DNA of 51,574 bases. Source: Skermanella stibiiresistens SB22 (GTDB lineage Bacteria; Pseudomonadota; Alphaproteobacteria; Azospirillales; Azospirillaceae). The notes beneath the pieces are model-generated. The model worked only from the letters and a program-made list of their open reading frames with translations, had not been told where the DNA came from and made no database searches. The stretch spans positions 1 through 51,574 of the forward strand of contig NZ_AVFL01000037.1 in assembly GCF_000576635.1 (NCBI RefSeq), given 5' to 3'. The translations under genes were made by a program, and so were the position numbers. Positions 17,676 to 27,155 of this stretch are shown one piece after another. Each line of letters starts with the position of its first letter. Within the stretch, counting starts at the first letter, position 1.

Positions 17676-19140
17676 CTCCTGGATCTTCATCGGCGTTTTC
17701 CTGCCGGTGACGCTGATCGTCTTCCGCCTGCTCGTCCCGCTCACCAGCGGTCCCCGCCTCCCGATGCTGTGGCTGACACTGGCCTCGATCTTCTTCTACG
17801 GCTGGTGGAACCCACTCCACGTGCCGCTGCTGCTCGCCAGCGTGCTGGTCAACCACGCGGTCGGGCGGCGGATCTCGCCCTCCTCGGGAGGTGCGCCGGG
17901 GAACCGGCGCGCCCTGATGTTCGCAGGCGTCACGGCGAACCTGCTCCTGCTTGGCTACTTCAAGTATTCGGTCTTCGTGATGGGTAATGTCGGCGCCCTG
18001 GCCGGGATCGATTTTGGACTGCGGGCGATCGTCCTGCCGCTCGGGATCTCGTTCTTCACGTTCCAGCAGGTGGCGTACCTGGTCGACGCGACGGAGGGCC
18101 GGTCCGCCGACTACGGTTTGATCGACTACTGTCTGTTCGTGACGTTCTTTCCCCAGTTGATCGCCGGTCCGATCGTCCACCACAAGGACTTGATGCCGCA
18201 ATTCGCCAAGCCGGAGAACCTGCGCTTCAGCCACGAGGGTCTGGCGTTGGGTCTGGCTTTCTTCACCATGGGATTGTGGAAGAAGGTCGTGCTGGCCGAC
18301 CAGCTCGCGACCTACGCGACTCCCGTCTTCAGCGCCGCCACGACACAGGCGCTGACCGCGTCGGAGGCTTGGACCGGGGCGCTGACCTATTCCATGCAGC
18401 TCTACTTCGATTTCTCCGGCTATTCCGACATGGCGATCGGGCTGGGCTTGCTGTTCGGCATCAAGCTGCCGTTCAACTTCAACTCGCCCTACCAAGCGAC
18501 CGACATCATCGACTTCTGGCGCCGCTGGCACATCACGCTGTCGGAGTTCCTGCGCGACTACCTCTACATCCGGCTTGGCGGCAACCGGAAGGGCAAGACA
18601 CGGCGTTACGTCAACCTGTTCCTGACCATGCTGCTGGGCGGAATCTGGCACGGCGCCGGCTGGACCTTCGTCATCTGGGGCGCCCTCCACGGCATGTTCC
18701 TGATCGTCAACCACGCCTGGCGCGCGGTTCGCGCCAAGCTGGGCATGACGGGGGAGGGTGGCGTTTGGGCCGCGCGCGCCGTCACCTTCCTGTGCGTCAC
18801 CGTCGCCTGGGTCTTCTTCCGCGCGACATCGCTGGACGAGGCCTTCGCCATGCTCCACGCCATGACCGGGGCCAACGGCTGGACGACGGGAGAGGTCAGC
18901 CTCCAATCGCCGGCCGACATCTTCCAATATCGCCACGAGATCCTGATCGCGGCGCTCCTGGGGGTCTGCATGCTGGCGCCCAACTCCCAGACATGGCTGC
19001 TCGGCATGGCCGAGGTGGGCAGGGGAGTCGGTAGGGGTTGGCGGCTGACGCCCGCTCGAGCCGGCGTGGCGGCGTGCTGCTTCCTGTTCACCCTGACCCG
19101 CTTGTCGGCGGTCAGCGAGTTCATCTACTTCAACTTCTAA
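17665..19140 (+). CDS. MBOAT family O-acyltransferase, AlgI-like
   Basis: A 491-residue multispanning membrane protein of the AlgI/DltB class. Motifs include PLGISFFTFQQVAYLVD, PQLIAGPIVHH, YFDFSGYSDMAIGLG, FWRRWHITLSEFLRDYLYIRLGG and the catalytic H329 in GGIWHGAGW. It should acylate an exported or surface carbohydrate together with the overlapping SGNH protein. No alginate or cellulose genes are nearby, so the acceptor is open. Confidence 0.9.
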   Translation: MLFNSWIFIGVFLPVTLIVFRLLVPLTSGPRLPMLWLTLASIFFYGWWNPLHVPLLLASVLVNHAVGRRISPSSGGAPGNRRALMFAGVTANLLLLGYFKYSVFVMGNVGALAGIDFGLRAIVLPLGISFFTFQQVAYLVDATEGRSADYGLIDYCLFVTFFPQLIAGPIVHHKDLMPQFAKPENLRFSHEGLALGLAFFTMGLWKKVVLADQLATYATPVFSAATTQALTASEAWTGALTYSMQLYFDFSGYSDMAIGLGLLFGIKLPFNFNSPYQATDIIDFWRRWHITLSEFLRDYLYIRLGGNRKGKTRRYVNLFLTMLLGGIWHGAGWTFVIWGALHGMFLIVNHAWRAVRAKLGMTGEGGVWAARAVTFLCVTVAWVFFRATSLDEAFAMLHAMTGANGWTTGEVSLQSPADIFQYRHEILIAALLGVCMLAPNSQTWLLGMAEVGRGVGRGWRLTPARAGVAACCFLFTLTRLSAVSEFIYFNF

Positions 19141-19226
19141 GGCGGGAGACCAATCCGTCCCGGTGCTGGAACGATCCGCCGTGTCTCCGATTGAATAAGG
19201 AGGGCTTCACGGAACGGTCCAGCACC

Positions 19227-20345
19227 ATGACGACCAGCACCAGCCAGACACACGGTACCGTCGTCGGCTATCCGACCATCGCGCGGGCGAAGCGGCGTCC
19301 GCACGAGACCGAAACCCGCGCGCTGATCTCCCGCAAGCTCGCGGCACTCAAGGGCTGTGGCTTCGCCGGCGACTTCGATCCATCCCGAACATATCCGGGG
19401 CCGCTCTACCACGTCCCGGACGAGACCCTGGTCGAGCCCGGCATCGCGGACCGGCTCGGCATCCGAAGCGAGCATGACCTGTTCGGCGGCGTCGTGCCGC
19501 ACGCCTTCGTCGCGACCAAGGCGATCACCCACCCGCTGGTCGATCCCGCCGCGGCGGCGCCGGCCGGATGGTCCCACGCTTTCGCCAGCCGGATCGCCGA
19601 CGCCGTCCTGGCCGGTTTCACCGTCTTCTCCGAGGCTGACGCCCACATCGCCTTCGCCAAGCTGCTGGCCGAAGGGCCGGTGCGGATCAAGCCGGTCCAC
19701 GAGAAGGGTGGACAGGGCCAGAGCGTCGCCCGTACCGAGGCCGAGCTGACCGAGGCGCTGGCGGTCATCGACCGCGACGAACTGGCGGCCTGCGGTCTGG
19801 TGCTGGAGGAGAACCTCGCCGAGGTCGAGACGCACAGCGTCGGTCAGGTCCGCGTCGCCGACCTGACCGTCAGCTATTTCGGAACCCAGCGCCTGACCCC
19901 GAACAACCGGGGCGTCCAGGTCTATGGCGGTACCGAATTGCTGGCCGTGCGTGGCGGCTACGCGGAGTTGACCAAGCTGGACTTGCCCGAAGCGGCCAAG
20001 ACCGCGATCACGCAAGCCTGCGCCTACGACACCGCCGCCATGGAGACCTTCCCCGGCATGTTCGTGTCGCGGCGTAATTACGACATCGCCGTGGGTTTCG
20101 ACGCCAAGGGCCGGCATCGGAGTGGCGTGCTCGAACAGTCGTGGCGGCTGGGTGGTGCCAGCGGCGCGGAGATCGCGGCGTTGGAAGGCTTCCGCGCCAA
20201 TCCCCGGGCGATGGCGCTGCGGACCGCGACGGTCGAGCTCTACGGTGAGGGCCGCCAGCCGCCGTCGGACGCCACGATCTATTTTCATGGCGTCGATGAG
20301 CATGCCGGACCCCTTCTCAAGTACACCGTGACGGAAAGACCATGA
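19227..20345 (+). CDS. DUF3182 family protein, ATP-grasp-like
   Basis: A 372-residue protein I place in DUF3182. The segment GPVRIKPVHEKGGQGQSVARTEAELTEAL, then LVLEENL and SRRNYDIAVGFD, resembles the ATP-binding core of ATP-grasp ligases, so a ligase role is conceivable; the reaction is unknown. A strong AAGGAGG (19197-19203) lies 23 nt before the ATG, farther than usual, and no in-frame start lies closer. Its stop overlaps the alpha/beta hydrolase start by 4 nt, so the two are probably coupled. Confidence 0.75.
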   Translation: MTTSTSQTHGTVVGYPTIARAKRRPHETETRALISRKLAALKGCGFAGDFDPSRTYPGPLYHVPDETLVEPGIADRLGIRSEHDLFGGVVPHAFVATKAITHPLVDPAAAAPAGWSHAFASRIADAVLAGFTVFSEADAHIAFAKLLAEGPVRIKPVHEKGGQGQSVARTEAELTEALAVIDRDELAACGLVLEENLAEVETHSVGQVRVADLTVSYFGTQRLTPNNRGVQVYGGTELLAVRGGYAELTKLDLPEAAKTAITQACAYDTAAMETFPGMFVSRRNYDIAVGFDAKGRHRSGVLEQSWRLGGASGAEIAALEGFRANPRAMALRTATVELYGEGRQPPSDATIYFHGVDEHAGPLLKYTVTERP

Positions 20346-21109
20346 CGACCACCGATGAGACGATCGACATCCCCGTTGGCCCCGACAGGATCGCCGGCAC
20401 CTTCGTGACACCCGAGACGCGGTTGCCCGCCGCCCTGCTGGTCCATGGCTGGGGCGGCACCCAGGAACAGTATCTGGCGCGGGCCCGGGAGATCGCGGCG
20501 CTCGGCTGCGTCTGCCTGACCATCGACCTGCGCGGCCATGGCCGGACGGAGGGCCAATACGAGACCGTGACGCGCGAGGACAACCTCAACGACCTGCTGG
20601 CCGCCTATGACAGGCTCGCCAGCCATCCCGCCGTCGATCCCCACTCCATCGCGGTGGTCGGGAGCAGTTATGGCGGCTACCTCGCGACCATCGTCAGCTC
20701 CCTCCGCCCGGTCCGCTGGCTGGCGCTGCGGGCACCCGCCCTATATCGGGACGAGGATTGGATGATGCCGAAGCGGAAGCTCGACAAGGCGGAGATCGAC
20801 GCCTATCGCCGGACCCGCGTCACGCCCGACCGCAACCGGGCCTTGGCCGCCTGCGCCGAGTTCACCGGCGACGCTCTGGTGGTCGAGTGCGAATGCGACA
20901 CCATCGTGCCCCATCCCGTCATCACCAACTACCGCGCCGCCTTCGACAAGGTCCATTCGCTGACATACCGGGTGATAAAGGGTGCCGATCACGGACTTTC
21001 CGACAACGCGGCGCAGCAGGCCTACACCACGCTCCTGGTGACCTGGGCGGCGGAGATGATCGTCGGCTCGCGGAAAAACGACGCCTCGGCTCCAGTGACA
21101 GGTTGGTGA
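20342..21109 (+). CDS. Alpha/beta hydrolase
   Basis: A 255-residue alpha/beta hydrolase. The oxyanion region is LLVHGWGG, the nucleophile is S109 in GSSYGG, the likely acid is Asp in ECDTIVP, and the catalytic His is in KGADHGLS. This is a dienelactone-hydrolase/acyl-peptidase-like layout with no signal peptide, so it should be cytoplasmic. The ATGA overlap with the DUF3182 gene suggests the two act on the same molecule. The substrate is unknown. Confidence 0.85.
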   Translation: MTTTDETIDIPVGPDRIAGTFVTPETRLPAALLVHGWGGTQEQYLARAREIAALGCVCLTIDLRGHGRTEGQYETVTREDNLNDLLAAYDRLASHPAVDPHSIAVVGSSYGGYLATIVSSLRPVRWLALRAPALYRDEDWMMPKRKLDKAEIDAYRRTRVTPDRNRALAACAEFTGDALVVECECDTIVPHPVITNYRAAFDKVHSLTYRVIKGADHGLSDNAAQQAYTTLLVTWAAEMIVGSRKNDASAPVTGW

Positions 21110-21190
21110 CAGGTTCCGCTGGTAGGGTTCCCCCAACGAATGATCCGCCGCCCGCGAGGCGGTGCAACGAATGTCAGGGGAGCGAACACC

Positions 21191-22171
21191 ATGCGCCACG
21201 CCAATTTCCGAACCCTTCGCCACGCCTTCACGGCGGCCGCCGTCGCCGGAGCCCTCGCGCTCGGCGCCTCTCATGCATCCGCACAGGTCAAGGGCCTGGA
21301 ACTGATCGCCCCAGCCAGCCCCGGCGGCGGCTGGGACCAGCACGCCCGCGCCGTGCAGCAGGTCCTGCAAAAGCTCGACCTCGCCACAGGCATCCAGGTC
21401 GTCAACATCCCCGGCGCCGGCGGCACCATCGGCCTCGCCCAGTTCGTGACCGCCAAGAAGCGCTCGCCCTCGCTGCTGGTCGGCGGCCAGATCATGGTCG
21501 GCGCCATCGTCACCAACAAGTCGCCGGTGACCTTGGATCAGGTGACGCCGCTGGCCCGGCTGACCGGCGAGTACACGGCGATCGTCGTGCCGACCGATAG
21601 CCCGATCACCTCGCTCCAGGACATCCTGGCCAAGTTCAAGGCCGATCCCGGCTCCGTCTCGTGGGGCGGCGGCTCGGCGGGTGGCAGCGACCAGATCCTG
21701 GCCGGCTTGATCGCCAAGAAGGTCGACATCGACCCGGCCAAGATCAACTACGTCGCGACCGCCGGCGGCGGCGAGCTGATGTCGTCGATCCTGGGCGGCC
21801 ACATCACCCTGGCGATGGGCGGCTACAACGAGTTCGCGCCGCAGATCGAGGGTGGCAAGCTGCGCGCCGTCGCCGTCTCCTCGCCCGAGCGACTGCCCGG
21901 CGTCCAGACCCCGACCCTCAAGGAGCAGGGCGTCGACATCGAGTTCGTCAACTGGCGCGGCGTGTTCGCCCAGGGTGCCGTCAAGGCCTCCGACAAGAAG
22001 CAGCTCGACGAGATGATGGGCAAGATGGCCGCCAGCCCCGAGTGGAAGGAGATCCTGAAGCAGCGCGGCTGGATCGACCAGTACCAGCCGGCCGACGAGT
22101 TCGCCGCCTTCCTGAAGAACGAGCGCAGCCAGATCGAGGTCACGCTGACCGATCTTGGCCTGGTCAAGTAA
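21191..22171 (+). CDS. tctC: Tripartite tricarboxylate transporter substrate-binding protein
   Basis: A 326-residue TctC/Bug-family protein. It has a signal peptide (residues 1-32, ending SHASAQ), then LELIAPASPGGGWDQHAR and VVNIPGAGGTIGLAQF. It captures the substrate in the periplasm for TctAB. The ATG at 21191 has GGGGAG about 8 nt upstream. tctB and tctA follow. Ligands of such proteins vary widely (citrate, other carboxylates, aromatic acids), so the substrate is not predicted. Confidence 0.9.
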   Translation: MRHANFRTLRHAFTAAAVAGALALGASHASAQVKGLELIAPASPGGGWDQHARAVQQVLQKLDLATGIQVVNIPGAGGTIGLAQFVTAKKRSPSLLVGGQIMVGAIVTNKSPVTLDQVTPLARLTGEYTAIVVPTDSPITSLQDILAKFKADPGSVSWGGGSAGGSDQILAGLIAKKVDIDPAKINYVATAGGGELMSSILGGHITLAMGGYNEFAPQIEGGKLRAVAVSSPERLPGVQTPTLKEQGVDIEFVNWRGVFAQGAVKASDKKQLDEMMGKMAASPEWKEILKQRGWIDQYQPADEFAAFLKNERSQIEVTLTDLGLVK

Positions 22172-22213
22172 CCAGCCACATCCGCCCAGCGACTCCCCTT
22201 CAGGAGACATGCC

Positions 22214-22699
22214 ATGACGACCGGACGCGGCCTCAAATTCGGTGAGGCCGGCCTGGGCGCCGCCGTGCTGGCGCTCGGCGCCTTCATCGCCTACGAGACG
22301 CTCAAATCTCCCGGCGCCGCCAACGTGGTGGTCGGCCCACGCCTGTTCCCCTACCTGATCGCGGCCGGTCTGGTGATCGTCGGGGCGTCGCTGCTGCGCG
22401 AGGCCTTCGCCGGCAGGATCGCCCACCAGCAGGGGCTGGAACTGGACTTCGGCGCGGTCGTGCTGGTTTCGGCGGGCTTGGTGGTGCAGTTGCTGCTGCT
22501 CGAGGCGCTGGGCTGGATCCCGGCCTCCACCATCCTGTTCATGGTGGTCGCCCGCGCCTTCGGCAGCCGGCGTCTGGTGATCGACGCGCTGCTGGGACTG
22601 GCGCTGACCGCCGCGGCGTTCGGCCTGTTCAACTACGGGCTTGATCTCAACCTGCCGATCGGCGGCGTCTTCGACAGCCTCGTCGCCGAACCCGACTGA
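22214..22699 (+). CDS. tctB: Tripartite tricarboxylate transporter small membrane subunit
   Basis: A 161-residue TctB-type protein with four hydrophobic segments (about 16-32, 46-62, 78-100, 120-140). It works with TctA in the inner membrane. It lies between tctC and tctA with gaps of 42 and 18 bp, the usual order. Confidence 0.88.
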   Translation: MTTGRGLKFGEAGLGAAVLALGAFIAYETLKSPGAANVVVGPRLFPYLIAAGLVIVGASLLREAFAGRIAHQQGLELDFGAVVLVSAGLVVQLLLLEALGWIPASTILFMVVARAFGSRRLVIDALLGLALTAAAFGLFNYGLDLNLPIGGVFDSLVAEPD

Positions 22700-22717
22700 C
22701 ATTAGGCGGCCATTCCC

Positions 22718-24238
22718 ATGGAAATCCTGATTGCCCTGAGCCACGGCTTCGCCGTGGCGCTGACCCCGTACAACCTGATGTGGGCGACGCTGGGTGTCAC
22801 GATCGGCACGGCGATCGGCGTGCTGCCCGGCATCGGGCCGGCGCTGACGGTGGCGTTGCTGCTGCCGGTGACCTACAGCCTGGAGCCGACCTCCGCCTTC
22901 ATCATGTTCGCCGGCATCTATTACGGCGCCATGTATGGCGGCTCGACCACCTCGATTCTGCTGAACGCGCCTGGCGAATCGGGCAGCATCGTCACGGCGA
23001 TCGACGGCCACGCCATGGCCCGGCAAGGCCGGGGCGCCCAGGCGCTGGCCACCGCCGCGATCGGCTCGTTCATCGCCGGCACGCTCGCGACGGTGGCGCT
23101 GACCTTCGTGGCGCCGCTGATGGTCAAGATGGCGCTGCTGTTCGGTCCGGCCGAGTATTTCGCCCTGATGGTGCTGGCGCTGACCACGGTGACCGCCGTG
23201 CTCGGCTCCTCCCTCAGCCGCGGCCTCGCCAGCCTGTTCTTCGGGCTGGCGCTGGGACTGGTGGGCATCGACCTGCAGACCGGACAGGCGCGCCTGACCT
23301 TCGGTATCCCGGAACTGCTGGACGGCATCGACACCGTCGTGGTCGCGGTCGGCCTGTTCGCGATCGGCGAGACGCTGTTCGTCGCGTCGCGCCACCGCTA
23401 CGAGACCGAGGAGATCTTCGCGCTCAAGGGTTCGAAGTGGATGAGCCGCGAGGACTGGAGCCGGTCGTGGAAGCCGTGGCTGCGCGGCACCCTGCTGGGC
23501 TTCCCGATCGGCGCCTTGCCGGCCGGCGGCAGCGAGATCCCGACGTTCCTGTCGTACCTGGTCGAGAAGCGCCTGTCGAAGCATCCGGAGGAGTTCGGCA
23601 AGGGCGCCATCGAGGCGGTCGCCGGGCCGGAGGCCGCCAACAACGCGTCGGCCGCCGGCACGCTGGCGCCGCTGCTGTCGCTGGGATTGCCGACATCGGC
23701 CACCGCCGCGATCATGCTGGCCGCCTTCCAGCAATATGGACTGCAACCCGGTCCGACGCTGTTCGACACCAACCCGGACCTCGTCTGGGGCATGATCGCC
23801 AGTCTCTATATCGGCAACTTCCTGCTGCTGCTGCTGAACCTTCCCCTGGTCGGTATTTGGGTGAAGCTGCTGGTGATCCCGCGGCCATGGCTCTACGCCG
23901 GCATCCTGGTGTTCGCGACGCTGGGAGCCTACACGCTCAACAACAACGTCATCGATCTGGTGGTCCTGTGGATCATCGGCGTGATCGGATTCGGCATGAG
24001 GGTGCTGGACGTGCCGGTGGCGCCCTGCGTCGTCGGCTTGATCCTGGGACCGCTGGCCGAGCAGCAGTTCCGCCGCGCGCTGGCGATCAGCCAGGGCGAC
24101 CCGATGGTCTTTTTCACCCATCCGTTATCACTGGCCTTGCTGGTGATCGCCGCTTTGCTTGTCATCGTGCCGGTGGTAATTCGAATGACACGGGGCCGTC
24201 GAGAGCCGGAACCGGTTAATTCCGACTTGAAGACATGA
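22718..24238 (+). CDS. tctA: Tripartite tricarboxylate transporter large permease
   Basis: A 506-residue TctA-family permease with about 11-12 membrane spans. The family signature is near the N-terminus ([20 protein letters not shown], then [20 protein letters not shown]) and is partly repeated at [20 protein letters not shown]. It drives ion-coupled uptake of the acid bound by TctC. Length is normal. The terC-like gene starts 31 bp downstream. Confidence 0.92.
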   Translation: MEILIALSHGFAVALTPYNLMWATLGVTIGTAIGVLPGIGPALTVALLLPVTYSLEPTSAFIMFAGIYYGAMYGGSTTSILLNAPGESGSIVTAIDGHAMARQGRGAQALATAAIGSFIAGTLATVALTFVAPLMVKMALLFGPAEYFALMVLALTTVTAVLGSSLSRGLASLFFGLALGLVGIDLQTGQARLTFGIPELLDGIDTVVVAVGLFAIGETLFVASRHRYETEEIFALKGSKWMSREDWSRSWKPWLRGTLLGFPIGALPAGGSEIPTFLSYLVEKRLSKHPEEFGKGAIEAVAGPEAANNASAAGTLAPLLSLGLPTSATAAIMLAAFQQYGLQPGPTLFDTNPDLVWGMIASLYIGNFLLLLLNLPLVGIWVKLLVIPRPWLYAGILVFATLGAYTLNNNVIDLVVLWIIGVIGFGMRVLDVPVAPCVVGLILGPLAEQQFRRALAISQGDPMVFFTHPLSLALLVIAALLVIVPVVIRMTRGRREPEPVNSDLKT

Positions 24239-24269
24239 CCGGCGAAATAAATCGGGAAAAAATCAGAAA

Positions 24270-24905
24270 ATGGAAAACGTCGATCTCTGGTCCCAACTCG
24301 TGGCGTTTGGGCAAGTCGTCGCGATCGACCTGGTGCTGGCCGGCGACAACGCGATCGTGGTCGGCATGGCCGCCGCCGGCGTGCCGCTCGACCAGCGCCG
24401 TCGGGTCATCTTTTGGGGCATCGGCGCGGCCGTGGTGCTGCGCATCTTCTTCGCGCTGATCACCACGCAGCTGCTGGCGATCATCGGCCTGACGCTGGCC
24501 GGCGGCGTGCTGTTGCTGTGGGTCTGCTGGAAGATGTACCGCGAGCTGCGCTCGCATGGCCAGGACGAGGTGGCGCCGGACGAGGCCATCGCGGCGGCGG
24601 AGAGCAAGGCCCCGACCAAGACCTTCGGCGCGGCGGTCTGGCAGATCCTGATCGCCGACGTGTCGATGTCGCTGGACAACGTGCTGGCCGTGGCCGGCGC
24701 CGCGAAGGACCATCCCTACATCCTGATCATGGGCCTGCTGCTGTCCGTCGTGCTGATGGGCGCCGCCGCGAACGTGGTTGCCCACTTCCTGCACAGATAT
24801 CGCTGGATTGGTTGGGTCGGACTGTTGATCATCACCTATGTGGCGCTCGACATGATCTGGCGCGGTGGCGAGGAAGTCATGCGGCACACGACGTGGCTCA
24901 TGTGA
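24270..24905 (+). CDS. TerC family integral membrane protein (YjbE type)
   Basis: A 211-residue TerC-family membrane protein with about seven spans. The two inverted-repeat halves each carry an acidic membrane motif: DLVLAGDNAIVVGMAA near residue 20 and DVSMSLDNVLAVAGAA near residue 130. Family members are linked to manganese efflux or metal loading of exoenzymes. No manganese riboswitch fits in the 31 bp upstream. The universal stress gene follows after 15 bp. Confidence 0.85.
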   Translation: MENVDLWSQLVAFGQVVAIDLVLAGDNAIVVGMAAAGVPLDQRRRVIFWGIGAAVVLRIFFALITTQLLAIIGLTLAGGVLLLWVCWKMYRELRSHGQDEVAPDEAIAAAESKAPTKTFGAAVWQILIADVSMSLDNVLAVAGAAKDHPYILIMGLLLSVVLMGAAANVVAHFLHRYRWIGWVGLLIITYVALDMIWRGGEEVMRHTTWLM

Positions 24906-24920
24906 CGGGAGGCGGCGACC

Positions 24921-25772
24921 ATGATCAGGAAGATACTGGTACCCATCAACGGTACGGGGGCGGACCGGCGGTCCGCCGCCCTGGCCTTCACGCTGGCTGG
25001 ACAGGTCCAGGCCCATGTCGAGGGCCTGTGCGTTACCCCGCACGCGGAGGTCGCCTCTCCGGTCGAGACCGCCTCCCTCCCGGCGGCATTGGGCCGCAAG
25101 CTGCTTGAGATCGCGGAGGAGCGGCAGGGGGCGGCGGTGGCCTCCGCCCGCGCCCTGTTCGACGAGCTGGGCCAGCGCCACGCCGGCGCGTCCGATGGTG
25201 GGGCGCCGACCTCGGCGTGGCGGGCCGAGATCGGCTCGCCGGTCGAGATCATCCCGCAGGAGGCCCGGCTGGCCGACCTGACCGTCTTCGCCCGCGAGGC
25301 CGATGGCGCGGACATGATCGGCCCCGCGCTGGAGGCGACCCTGTTCGACTCGGGCCGGCCCGTCCTGCTGGCCCCGCTTGGCGAACCCGCCACGGTTGGA
25401 ACCACCATCGCGGTCGCCTGGGACGGCGGCCTGCCGGCGTCGCGCGCGGTCGCGGCGGCCCTGCCGCTGCTTGCGGCGGCCACCCGCGTGGTGATCCTGA
25501 CGGGCGAGCGCCCATCCAGAAACCGCGCGGGCGATCCCAACCGTCTCGCGGAGAGCCTGTCCCATCACGGCGTCACCGCCACGATCCACCGGGTCGCCGA
25601 CGACGGCCAGCCCCTGGCGAAGGCGCTGGTGTCGGCGGCTGCCGGCCTCGGCTGCGACCTGATGGTGATGGGCGGCTACGGCCATAGCCGCTTCCGCGAG
25701 ACTGTCCTGGGCGGCGTCACCCGCGACATCGTCGCGGCGCCGCCCGACATCGCCATCCTGATGGTCCACTGA
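24921..25772 (+). CDS. Universal stress protein, tandem-domain type
   Basis: A 283-residue UspA-like protein. The N-terminal half (MIRKILVPINGTG) is degenerate. The C-terminal half ends in the nucleotide-binding pattern GCDLMVMGGYGHSRFRETVLGG. It is cytoplasmic and probably ATP-binding. GGGAGG precedes the ATG. It is likely co-transcribed with the terC-like gene and converges on the peroxidase gene. Confidence 0.83.
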   Translation: MIRKILVPINGTGADRRSAALAFTLAGQVQAHVEGLCVTPHAEVASPVETASLPAALGRKLLEIAEERQGAAVASARALFDELGQRHAGASDGGAPTSAWRAEIGSPVEIIPQEARLADLTVFAREADGADMIGPALEATLFDSGRPVLLAPLGEPATVGTTIAVAWDGGLPASRAVAAALPLLAAATRVVILTGERPSRNRAGDPNRLAESLSHHGVTATIHRVADDGQPLAKALVSAAAGLGCDLMVMGGYGHSRFRETVLGGVTRDIVAAPPDIAILMVH

Positions 25773-25790
25773 GCCGAACCGTTCCGGCTC
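25771..25790. terminator. Small hairpin between convergent genes
   Basis: GAGCCG and CGGCTC pair around an 8-nt loop at the junction of two convergent genes. It overlaps the stress-protein stop codon. It has no T-run and is weak as a terminator. Confidence 0.3.
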
Positions 25791-26925
25791 ACTCCCGCGG
25801 CCGCATTTCCGGCAGCGCCGGGCGAAGATGCGGCGCCGGGCCGCCGGAGGCGATGGCGGGCAGGATCGGCAGATCCGTCTTGGGCATGTCGCCGTTGAGG
25901 CTATCCAGGAAGTCGGCGATCGCGGCGATCTCATCGCCGCTCAGCGTCGCTCCCAATTGCGAGCTGCCCATCACTGCCACCGCCTGTTCGACGTCCCACA
26001 CCTTGCCGCTGTGGAAGTAGGGCGGCGTCAGCACGATGTTGCGGAGCGTCGGCACCTTGAAGACGTACTCGTCGGTCGCCGTCTTGGTCACCTGGAACCG
26101 GCCCGGATCGCCCTCGGGCAGGATCTCGGCGCCGGGCTTCGCCATCACGCCGAACGGCTGGTAGCTGTTGCCACCCAGGTTGATGCCGTTGTGGCAGGCC
26201 GAGCAGCCCTTGTCCATGAACAGGTCCAGCCCCGTCTTCTCGCGCCCGGTCAGCGCCGCCAGATCGCCACGCAGGAACTTGTCGAACCGGGCGTTCGGCG
26301 TGATCAGGGTCGCCTCGTAGACCTCGATCGCGCGGGCCATGTTCTTGAAGCTGACCGGCTCCTTGTCGTCCGGAAAGACCTTGGAGAACCGGACGCCGTA
26401 TTCGGGCACGGCGTTGAGGAAGGCCACGACGTCGGCCGGCTTGCTGTTCATCTCCACCGCCGCCTGGACCGGCCCCTGGGCCTGCTCCATCAGGTCCTTG
26501 GCGCGGCCGTCCCAGAACTGGGCGAAGTTGAAGACCGAGTTCAGCACCGTCGGCGCGTTGCGGCCGCCGCGGTTCCAGCCATGGCCGATCGACGCCGGTT
26601 GCAGGTCGACGCCGGCGGTCGCGAGGTTGTGGCACGAGTTGCAGCTGATGAACCAGCTGGCCGACAGGCGCGGCTCGAAGAAGAGCATCTTGCCCAGCTC
26701 GACCTTTTCCGGTGTCGAGACGTTGCCGGGCAGTTGCGGCGGCGCGGTCGGGATCGGCTCGAACAGGCCCTTGGCCCGCTCGAGCAGTCGGGCGTCGGCG
26801 GATGCTTCCGCATGCGCCGGGGTCGTGGGAAGCGAGGCGAGCAAACCTAGGGCGACGATGATCCACCGGGCGCCGGCGACTGGTTTTCGACCTGATCCAC
26901 GCTTCGGGATGACTGTGTCAGGCAT
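25789..26925 (-). CDS. Di-haem cytochrome c peroxidase, MauG/CcpA family
   Basis: A 378-residue periplasmic protein with a signal peptide (about residues 18-40, ending TPAHAEA). Two haem c sites are visible: CNSCH at 95-99 and CSACH at 241-245. The segment APTVLNSVFNFAQFWDGRAKDL is a family hallmark, and YFHSGKVWDVEQAV fits the C-terminal haem domain. It should reduce hydrogen peroxide with electrons from cytochrome c, though MauG-like oxidation is possible. GGAGG precedes the ATG. It is divergent from the DUF421 gene across 230 bp in which I see only a short CCGCC-GATT-GGCGG symmetry. Confidence 0.9.
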   Translation of the reverse strand: MPDTVIPKRGSGRKPVAGARWIIVALGLLASLPTTPAHAEASADARLLERAKGLFEPIPTAPPQLPGNVSTPEKVELGKMLFFEPRLSASWFISCNSCHNLATAGVDLQPASIGHGWNRGGRNAPTVLNSVFNFAQFWDGRAKDLMEQAQGPVQAAVEMNSKPADVVAFLNAVPEYGVRFSKVFPDDKEPVSFKNMARAIEVYEATLITPNARFDKFLRGDLAALTGREKTGLDLFMDKGCSACHNGINLGGNSYQPFGVMAKPGAEILPEGDPGRFQVTKTATDEYVFKVPTLRNIVLTPPYFHSGKVWDVEQAVAVMGSSQLGATLSGDEIAAIADFLDSLNGDMPKTDLPILPAIASGGPAPHLRPALPEMRPRE

Positions 26926-27155
26926 GATGGTGTTCCCTCCTGGCTCAACCGCCGATTGGCGGCGAACCGGAAAAGGCTACACCCGGACGGCGATTTCGGA
27001 CGCTGACCGGAAGGTCATGCGACAAGCCGCCTCACGTCATGGTTGTGTCCACGAACAGTTCGCGGGACGGCCTGTCCAGCCATCCAACCGGCAACGTTTC
27101 GTCGCCGGGCCTTGTTGTCGAACGATCCCCGCCCCCCGACCCATGAGGAACACCA

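Noticed and set aside
20741-24121. Antisense open frame of over 1,100 codons opposite the hydrolase and tctCBA genes
   Set aside because: It lies wholly across genes with clear families, is rich in Arg, Gly, His and Gln, and matches no family. High GC leaves such frames open by chance.
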